Below, piece by piece: positions 7,301-12,241 of a stretch of 12,241 nt of DNA. The position numbers were made by a program, and so were the translations under genes. Source of the DNA: Pseudomonadota bacterium (GTDB taxonomy: Bacteria > Pseudomonadota > Gammaproteobacteria > Steroidobacterales > Steroidobacteraceae). The notes beneath the pieces are model-generated. The model was not told the origin of the DNA. It did no database searches and worked only from the letters and a program-made list of their open reading frames with translations. The DNA is taken from positions 1 to 12,241 of the forward strand of contig JAKBBE010000081.1 of assembly GCA_021826035.1 (NCBI GenBank), read 5' to 3'. Each line of letters begins with the position of its first letter. Within the stretch, counting starts at the first letter, position 1.

Positions 7301-8551
7301 TCAGAAGCTCAGGAACAGGCCGGCATTGATGTTCCAGCTGGCGTTCTTCTGACCCATGTCATTGGTCGACTGCAGCCGGCTGAACTCCCCGTCCAGGAGT
7401 AGGTTGTGGGTCAGGTGGTGATAGATGCCTGCGGTCCACTTATTGTTCATCTCGACCAGCGTACCGTTCGCCAGGTCGAGCGCGGTCGGATCGAGCTTGC
7501 TCTCCCCGTAGTTGATGCCGTACTTGGTCTTGCCGTAGGTGTAGGTCAGCTGTGCGATGAACCCCTCGGAGGCGCGCGGGCGGCCGAGCGAGTCGTTCGA
7601 GTTCACGAACAGGCCCGTGGTGCCAACGCCGGTGCCGCGGTAGTACCAGCTCATGATCTGAAACGGCCCGGCGGTGTACTTGCCGCCGATGTCGAACGCG
7701 GCGCTGCTGTAGTGCAGGTTGTTCGTGCCGATCACGCACGCCGTGGCGTTCAGCGACGGGTCGGAACAGGCGATCGCTTGGCGCTGATACAGCCCGCTCA
7801 CCGACAGATACAGATCCCCTAGCGTGTAGGTCGCTTTGGCCTGGAACCCGGGCGTGGAGTGATTCGCCGGCACCTGCCCGAGCGTGTTCAGCGGATCGAA
7901 GATTCCGACCGTCACGTTCGCACCGTGCACCGTCGGGGTGGTGTAGTCGATCTGCGCGAGCCAATCGGTGTAGATGTAGCCGAGCCCGATCGAGCCGAGC
8001 GAGGTATTGGCCGGCGCGGCGTAATTGCCGTTGCCGGCGCCCACCCCGAGCAGGGTCATGTCGTTGAGGATCGCATCGGAGGCAAACAGGCCGATGTTGC
8101 GGCCCGCCATGATGGTACCGAAGTGCTTGTTGCCGACCGTGAGGAATGCCTGGCGGACGTCGAGTCCGGCGGTGCCGAGGGCGGTGTGACCGAAGTTGCC
8201 GCTGCCGACCTGCAGGTTCGGGCTGCCGCCGTCGTTGGTGCTGATGCCCGGGTACAAGCCGAAGGTGAAGCCGATGTGGTAGCCATCCTGCAGGGTCGAG
8301 CCGCTGACCGTCAGCGCCGCCGGCAGCAATCCGTTCGAGACCGAGGAGGATCCGCTGCTCGCCACGCAGGCGAGGCCGCCGGCCACCACGCTCGGGTGCT
8401 TCTCGCACTGTGAATAGATGTAGTTCGCGTTGACGTTGCCGTTGAATGACAGCTTCCATTTTCCGGCCTTGACGCTGATGGCGTGTGCTGCCGGCGCGCT
8501 GAGTGCGGCGCACAGGACGGCGGCCAGGACAGTCGCATTGCGAAATCTCAT
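7301..8551 (-). CDS. Outer-membrane porin (beta-barrel)
   Basis: This 416-residue protein is a probable general or substrate porin. A signal peptide ends AHA at residue 24. The mature part is rich in alternating aromatic and hydrophobic strands (for example LSFNGNVNANYIY, IMSWYYRGTG and YGINYGES) separated by Gly/Asn/Ser loops. The chain ends LFLSF, with the terminal Phe recognised by the BAM assembly machinery. Two close Cys pairs (Cys49/Cys62 and those in ACSDPSLNATAC) could lock surface loops by disulfides, which is unusual for porins. The start is fixed by AGGGGG seven bases before the ATG. A near-perfect sigma-54 promoter lies 44-59 bases upstream, placing it in the same regulon as the dehydrogenases. 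An uptake role for alcohols or related substrates is inferred from context only. Confidence 0.85.
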   Translation of the reverse strand: MRFRNATVLAAVLCAALSAPAAHAISVKAGKWKLSFNGNVNANYIYSQCEKHPSVVAGGLACVASSGSSSVSNGLLPAALTVSGSTLQDGYHIGFTFGLYPGISTNDGGSPNLQVGSGNFGHTALGTAGLDVRQAFLTVGNKHFGTIMAGRNIGLFASDAILNDMTLLGVGAGNGNYAAPANTSLGSIGLGYIYTDWLAQIDYTTPTVHGANVTVGIFDPLNTLGQVPANHSTPGFQAKATYTLGDLYLSVSGLYQRQAIACSDPSLNATACVIGTNNLHYSSAAFDIGGKYTAGPFQIMSWYYRGTGVGTTGLFVNSNDSLGRPRASEGFIAQLTYTYGKTKYGINYGESKLDPTALDLANGTLVEMNNKWTAGIYHHLTHNLLLDGEFSRLQSTNDMGQKNASWNINAGLFLSF

Positions 8552-8594
8552 TGAAGAGCCCCCTGCGTTATACGTTTGAGTCACTCCCGCGCAG

Positions 8595-8610
8595 AGCAAT
8601 CGCCGTGCCA
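8595..8610 (-). promoter_or_regulatory. Sigma-54 (-24/-12) promoter of the porin gene
   Basis: The minus strand reads TGGCACGGCGATTGCT, a perfect match to TGGCACG-N4-TTGCW with GG and GC 10 bases apart. Transcription should start near 8583, giving a leader of about 32 bases before the ATG at 8551. Confidence 0.9.
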
Positions 8611-8705
8611 CGCCGGTACGCGGGCCTACTCGTTGCGCGGCGCATACGCCCAAACGGCACCTGCGCACCGCCGAGCGCCGGCCGGCGGCGGCGATCGGTA
8701 CACCT

Positions 8706-8723
8706 TGTCACGCTTCCGGAACA
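8706..8723. promoter_or_regulatory. Degenerate palindrome upstream of the porin promoter, candidate enhancer
   Basis: TGTCACGCTTCCGGAACA keeps one full half-site (GGAACA) of the 228-244 palindrome and a degenerate partner (TGTCAC) at 6-base spacing. It is about 130 bases upstream of the predicted porin transcription start, a suitable enhancer distance. The mismatch in the left arm and in spacing keeps this tentative. Confidence 0.35.
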
Positions 8724-8834
8724 ACCGGCGCCGCTGAATGCGCTGGACGCGCGCATGGGCGAGTCGGGGGCGCGGCGCGGCGCGCACACTAGCGCGGCGA
8801 TGGACGGCGTGCGGGCCCGAACCTGCTTCGTTCC

Positions 8835-8847
8835 GTGACACTGTCAC
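8835..8847. repeat. Palindrome GTGACA-C-TGTCAC upstream of regulator B
   Basis: Perfect 6-bp arms around one base lie 54 bases before the preferred start of regulator B. The following TGTCACGCT (8842-8850) also occurs at 8706-8714. A role as operator for the B or porin promoter is possible. The binding protein is unknown. Confidence 0.4.
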
Positions 8848-8900
8848 GCTGGGACATGACACACATGACGCAGCGCCGCGGCGGCGCAGGGGGCGAGCGT

Positions 8901-9989
8901 ATGATCGGCACAACAGACGATTCCCGGGGGCTGATCGTCGGTGACGTCTCCGTCGAGTGCGTGGTTCTGGACCCGGCGCCGTGTGGCGCTGAGCTCAGCC
9001 TGGAGGAGCTCGCGGGCGATGACCCGCTGATGCTGCACAACGTGCACTGCGCCTACCGCATCGCCGATACCGACATCCCGGTGCTGATCCAGGGGCCGAC
9101 CGGCTGCGGCAAGGAGGCATTTGCCCGGGCCATCCATCGGGTCAGCCGGCGCGCGGCCCGGCCATTCGTCGCGGTCAACTGCGCGGCGATTCCCGAAACG
9201 CTCATCGAGAGCGAGCTGTTCGGCTATCGCTCCGGGGCGTTCACCGGGGCGCGGCGCGAGGGGTTGCGCGGGCGCATTGCGCAGTCCTCCGGCGGTACGC
9301 TGTTCCTCGATGAAATCGGCGACATGCCACAGGCGCTGCAGAGTCGGCTGCTGCGGGTGCTCGAGGAGCATCAGATCCTGCCGCTCGGCAGCGACAGCGC
9401 CTGTGCGGTGGACCTGCACGTACTTGCCGCTTCGCACCGCAACCTGCGCGAGATGATCCGCTGCGGGGCGTTCCGGGAGGACCTGTACTACCGGCTCAAC
9501 GGCCTGACGCTCGAGCTGCCGGCGCTCGGCGTGCGCACCGACAAGGAGCAGGTCATTCGGGCGGCGCTGCCCGTGGCGTGGCAGCTCGATGCGGGGCGCA
9601 TCGAGCCGGACGCTCTGGCGAGCTTACTCGCCTATCCCTGGCCCGGAAACATCCGAGAATTGCGCAATGTCATCCGCACGGCCGTCGCCATCTGTGACGA
9701 CGGCGTCGTGCGTCAGTGTGACCTGCCGGCGCAGATCGTCGCCGCCCGGGGTGCGTCGAGCGCCGTGGCGCCGACCCGCCGTGCGGGTCTGCTCGGCAGT
9801 GCCGAGCGTGCCGCACTGCTGCGCGTGATCGACGTCAATCGCGGCAACATGAGCCGCGCGGCGGTCGCCCTCGGCGTGAGCCGCAACACGCTGTACCGCA
9901 AAATGAAGCGGCACGGCATCGAGCCTCAGACCTGGCGGGCCGGGGAAGCGGCCCAGTCGGCGCGGCTCAGCGCCGCACCGGCAGGCTGA
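8901..9989 (+). CDS. Sigma-54 activator lacking a sensor domain (AAA+-Fis), regulator B
   Basis: This 362-residue enhancer-binding protein is only about 60 residues long before Walker A, so it has no GAF, PAS or receiver domain. Visible motifs are Walker A GPTGCGKE (65-72), GAFTGA (112-117), Walker B GGTLFLDE (131-138), the REDLYYRL region and a Fis-type helix-turn-helix with recognition helix SRNTLYRKM (327-335). The ATP-driven sigma-54 remodelling parts are therefore complete. The start at 8901 is chosen because CAGGGGG at 8887-8893 precedes it at good spacing; in-frame GTG 8835 and ATGs near 8856 and 8865 would add up to 22 residues without a new domain. Its 3' end overlaps regulator C by 23 bases, tail to tail. 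Such sensorless activators (PspF, HrpR/HrpS) are controlled by a partner protein, and regulator C is an obvious candidate. What it senses, if anything, is not visible. Confidence 0.92.
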   Translation: MIGTTDDSRGLIVGDVSVECVVLDPAPCGAELSLEELAGDDPLMLHNVHCAYRIADTDIPVLIQGPTGCGKEAFARAIHRVSRRAARPFVAVNCAAIPETLIESELFGYRSGAFTGARREGLRGRIAQSSGGTLFLDEIGDMPQALQSRLLRVLEEHQILPLGSDSACAVDLHVLAASHRNLREMIRCGAFREDLYYRLNGLTLELPALGVRTDKEQVIRAALPVAWQLDAGRIEPDALASLLAYPWPGNIRELRNVIRTAVAICDDGVVRQCDLPAQIVAARGASSAVAPTRRAGLLGSAERAALLRVIDVNRGNMSRAAVALGVSRNTLYRKMKRHGIEPQTWRAGEAAQSARLSAAPAG

Positions 9990-11880
9990 TGTGCAGCCGG
10001 CGAAGATTGCGATAGAGAGTATTGCGGCCGATGCCGAGGGAGTGTGCGACGCGGCTGAGATTGCCCTGGTGCAGCTCGATCTCGTGCAGCAGCGCGCTGC
10101 GCTCGGCGCGCTCGAGCGGATTGAGGCGCTGTGCCTCGGTGCTCAGCGTTTCCTCGGTATGCACCTCACCGGCGCCGTATTCGGCCGGTAGACAGCCGGC
10201 GTCGAGCTGATTGTTCGAGCGCATCGCGATCATGCCGCGCAGCACGTTGCGCAGCTGGCGGATGTTGCCGGGCCAGCTGTACGCCTTGAGTGCATCGATC
10301 ATGTCCTCGCCCATGCTGACCGCAGGTGTCGCGGCGCTCTCCTGGGCGAAGATGTGGCGGATCACGGCCGCCTTGTCCTTGCGCTCGCGCAGCGTCGGCA
10401 GTGTCAGCACCAGGCCCTGCAGGCGGTAGAACAGGTCCTCGCGCAGCGCCCCGCGTTGCACCGGCTCGTTCAGATCGCGGCGCGTGGCGCTCACCAGCTG
10501 CACGTCGATGTGAACCGCCTCGGCGCCGGCGGTCGCCGGCAGCGACCGCTCCTCGATCAGATGCAGGACCTGGGCCTGCAGGGGTGTCGGCAGCTCCCCG
10601 ACGTCATCGAGAAAGAGCGTGCCGCCGTTGGCCTGTACGACGCGCGAGTGCATCTGCTCGGTGAGCGTCGCACCGGCGGGCTCGCCGTCCGCGAGCGCAC
10701 CGCAGTGCAGGGCGACGAATGGCTTCTCGGCCCGTTCGCTCGAGGCGTGCAGCGCCCGCGCGAAGCATTCCTTGCCGGTGCCCGACTCTCCGATCAGCAG
10801 AATCGGGATCTCGCGCGCGAGCGTACGTCGGGTGGCCTGAATGTTGCGCGCCATGATCGGATCGCCGAAGTCGAGCTCCTCGAGGGGCCCGCGGTCCGGG
10901 TCGAGCGCCTCGGTCCCGGCCGGACCCGCCCCGCGCGGCTTGCCGCCGCGCTTGGACTGCGGCGCCTGGGCGATGGCGAACATCCGCCCGCCGTGGTGAG
11001 CATCGTAGAGCGTCAGCGGGTGGAAGGATTTGCGTTGGCTGCGCGCGAGCAGCGCGTTCAGCGAGACCGTGAACACCCGCTCGAGCGGCGAGCCGAGCAG
11101 CTCCGCCGGGGACTTCAGCCCGAGCTGGAACAGCGCATTGCGGTCGAGGGCGCTGATCAGACCGTTGCCGTCGAGCGCAATGATGCCCTCGCCCCAGGTG
11201 CCGAGCAGTTCCGGGCGGCTGTGGAAGCGCACCACGAAGGCGTCGCGGAAGTGATGCAGGAACAGGCGATTCTCGATCATCTGCGCAGCCATGTTGACCA
11301 GCACCAGCGTGTGCTGTTGGGCGCGATCGGATTCCCCGGACGCATCGAGCACGGCGATCAGCTCGCCGCGGTGATCGAAGATCGGTGCGGCACAGCAGGT
11401 CAGGCCGCTGTTGCGCGAGAAGAAGTGCTGATCGCGGTGCACGATCAGCGGCGTGCGCTCGACCAGGCAGGTGCCCATGCCGTTGGTGCCGCCGTGCTCC
11501 TCGTCCCACATCGCTCCGAGGACCAGACCGGTACGAAACGCCGCGTTGCGGAAGCTGAAATCGCCGTAGTAATCGAGCAGTACGCCGTCGCGGTCGGTGA
11601 GAATGATCGAGTAGCCGGAGCCGGCGAGCTGGTGATACAGATGAGCCATCTCGGCGTCGGCGAGCGCGAGCAGATCGCGATTGTGCTCCTTGCGCTCGAG
11701 TCGCTCCTGTCGCGCCAGCACGTACGGCTCGCGCTCGGACTTCGGGTCGAGGTGATATTGGTTGAGGCAGCGCAGCCAGGACCGGCGGATGTACTCCGGG
11801 GTGCCTGCATCCTCCACTCGCAGTGCTCTGCGCGGTGCCCCCTGTGGGTGGCGGTGACGATTGTCGATGGCCCGCAGCAT
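9967..11880 (-). CDS. AcoR-like GAF-PAS-AAA+-Fis regulator without a GAFTGA loop, regulator C
   Basis: This 637-residue protein is built like regulator A. An N-terminal SWLRCLNQYHLDP segment resembles AcoR. A GAF domain spans about 90-207 with GGTNGMGTCLVE and TCCAAPIFDHRGE. A PAS-like part spans about 226-300. The AAA+ domain has Walker A GESGTGKE (364-371), and a Fis-type helix-turn-helix follows with recognition helix GRNTLYRNL (618-626). The AAA+ domain is altered. The Walker A to Walker B distance is 11 residues shorter than in A and B, the LFGY...GAFTGA loop is missing, and Walker B reads GGTLFLDD (419-426) with Asp replacing the usual Glu. It should be unable to engage sigma-54 itself. 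TyrR is a known example of a family member that lost this loop and works with sigma-70. The start has a strong site, GGGGGG at 11886-11891. It may be a repressor, a sigma-70 regulator, or a sensory partner of B. Confidence 0.92.
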   Translation of the reverse strand: MLRAIDNRHRHPQGAPRRALRVEDAGTPEYIRRSWLRCLNQYHLDPKSEREPYVLARQERLERKEHNRDLLALADAEMAHLYHQLAGSGYSIILTDRDGVLLDYYGDFSFRNAAFRTGLVLGAMWDEEHGGTNGMGTCLVERTPLIVHRDQHFFSRNSGLTCCAAPIFDHRGELIAVLDASGESDRAQQHTLVLVNMAAQMIENRLFLHHFRDAFVVRFHSRPELLGTWGEGIIALDGNGLISALDRNALFQLGLKSPAELLGSPLERVFTVSLNALLARSQRKSFHPLTLYDAHHGGRMFAIAQAPQSKRGGKPRGAGPAGTEALDPDRGPLEELDFGDPIMARNIQATRRTLAREIPILLIGESGTGKECFARALHASSERAEKPFVALHCGALADGEPAGATLTEQMHSRVVQANGGTLFLDDVGELPTPLQAQVLHLIEERSLPATAGAEAVHIDVQLVSATRRDLNEPVQRGALREDLFYRLQGLVLTLPTLRERKDKAAVIRHIFAQESAATPAVSMGEDMIDALKAYSWPGNIRQLRNVLRGMIAMRSNNQLDAGCLPAEYGAGEVHTEETLSTEAQRLNPLERAERSALLHEIELHQGNLSRVAHSLGIGRNTLYRNLRRLHISLPVRR

Positions 11881-11912
11881 ATCCAGCCCCCCATTGCATC
11901 CGTCGAGGACAA

Positions 11913-11940
11913 ATTATGCGCCGCTTGGGGCGTCGTGCAA
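11913..11940 (-). promoter_or_regulatory. Possible sigma-70 promoter of regulator C
   Basis: On the minus strand TTGCAC (11940-11935) and CATAAT (11918-11913) are 16 bases apart. The -10 box matches five of six consensus bases; the -35 box matches three. The 5' leader would be roughly 26 bases. No -24/-12 pair was found here for regulator C. Confidence 0.4.
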
Positions 11941-11978
11941 CCTTTCAGGACCGACTTTGATACAGCCCCGGTCCAATG

Positions 11979-11995
11979 TGTTCCGAAACGGGACA
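11979..11995. promoter_or_regulatory. Second copy of the TGTTCC-N5-GGRACA palindrome
   Basis: TGTTCCGAAACGGGACA matches the site at 228-244 at 15 of 17 bases, including four of the five spacer bases. It lies between divergent regulator C and the class III dehydrogenase, 99 bases before C's start codon and 111 bases before that of the dehydrogenase. Neither flank shows a sigma-54 promoter with correct GG-N10-GC spacing. Confidence 0.6.
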
Positions 11996-12105
11996 GTGCG
12001 GCGGTACGAGCGTGCGTGAGGCCCCGGGGAACGCTGTGGGTCGCTGCGGCCCGCGTAGACTGCGCCCCCTGCCGCTGCGGCCCATTCTGATACGCGAGCA
12101 CGAAC

Positions 12106-12241
12106 ATGAAATCCAAAGCCGCCATTGCATTTGAAGCAGGCCAGCCGCTTGAGGTGGTGACCGTGGACCTCGAGGGGCCGAAGGCCGGGGAGGTACTGGT
12201 GGAGATCAAGGCGAGCGGGGTGTGCCACACGGATGAGTTCA
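12106..12241 (+). CDS. adhC: Class III alcohol dehydrogenase / S-(hydroxymethyl)glutathione dehydrogenase, N-terminal fragment
   Basis: Forty-five codons are visible before the window ends. The opening MKSKAAIAFEAGQPLEVVTV, followed by DLEGPKAGEVLVEIKASGVCHTDEF, is characteristic of zinc-dependent class III alcohol dehydrogenases. These oxidise the glutathione adduct of formaldehyde and also long-chain primary alcohols with NAD in the cytoplasm. Cys40 in GVCHTD is the first catalytic zinc ligand. The ribosome site before the ATG is weak. It is divergent from regulator C and shares the control region holding the palindrome at 11979-11995. With the quinoprotein it suggests formaldehyde detoxification or parallel alcohol oxidation. 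The downstream esterase gene often linked to it (frmB/fghA) would be outside the window. Confidence 0.88.
   Translation, partial: MKSKAAIAFEAGQPLEVVTVDLEGPKAGEVLVEIKASGVCHTDEF

Larger units (their letters stand above)
8552..8900. other. Divergent intergenic region between porin and regulator B
   Basis: These 349 bases contain no supported gene. They hold the porin sigma-54 promoter (8595-8610), a degenerate enhancer-like site (8706-8723), the TGTCACGCT repeat and the palindrome at 8835. I could not identify a convincing promoter for regulator B. Confidence 0.65.

Noticed and set aside
8835..8900. GTG at 8835 (or ATGs near 8856 and 8865) as the start of regulator B
   Set aside because: The GTG lies inside the palindrome and none of these has a clear ribosome site, whereas 8901 has CAGGGGG at good spacing. 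The extra residues add no domain.
10354..12090. Long plus-strand open frame opposite regulator C (578 codons), continuing into the intergenic region
   Set aside because: Regulator C on the other strand has GAF, Walker A, Walker B and HTH motifs and a strong ribosome site; the plus frame has none.

Overview
The window is GC-rich DNA from a Gram-negative proteobacterium. The evidence is two outer-membrane beta-barrels, TonB-type uptake, a periplasmic quinoprotein with its own cytochrome c, and AcoR-type sigma-54 regulators. Layout and gene content resemble alcohol- or alkane-oxidising Gamma- or Betaproteobacteria, but the genus cannot be fixed from this sequence. I see no tRNA, rRNA, CRISPR array, insertion sequence or integrase.

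The whole window looks like one alcohol and aldehyde oxidation locus with unusually dense regulation. The left edge (1-98, minus) is the start of an AcoD/ExaC-type aldehyde dehydrogenase. Divergent from it are a PQQ-dependent alcohol dehydrogenase (635-2344) and a monohaem cytochrome c (2361-2915). Next comes a complete GAF-PAS-AAA+-Fis activator (regulator A, 3073-4977). Convergent to A is a TonB-dependent receptor that closely resembles the PQQ importer PqqU/YncD (4969-7134, minus), followed by a porin (7301-8551, minus). Two further regulators face each other tail to tail. Regulator B (8901-9989, plus) has an intact sigma-54 AAA+ domain and HTH but no sensor domain. Regulator C (9967-11880, minus) has the sensor domains and HTH, but its AAA+ domain lacks the GAFTGA loop. 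The right edge (12106 onward) is the start of a class III, glutathione-dependent formaldehyde/alcohol dehydrogenase.

Proposed physiology: the porin admits small substrates and the PqqU-like receptor imports PQQ. The quinoprotein, whose active site carries the extra Asp typical of lanthanide enzymes (Asp314-Tyr-Asp316), oxidises alcohol in the periplasm and passes electrons to the cytochrome. The aldehyde product is then removed by the two cytoplasmic dehydrogenases. The aldehyde dehydrogenase, quinoprotein and porin each have a near-consensus -24/-12 sigma-54 promoter. A 17-bp palindrome, TGTTCC-N5-GGAACA, lies between the first two genes, and a 15/17 copy lies between regulator C and the class III dehydrogenase.

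The most novel point is the regulator trio. A is complete, while B (motor without sensor) and C (sensor without sigma-54 contact loop) are complementary. All three have nearly identical recognition helices. A split, possibly hetero-oligomeric or antagonistic, enhancer-binding system is a reasonable hypothesis.
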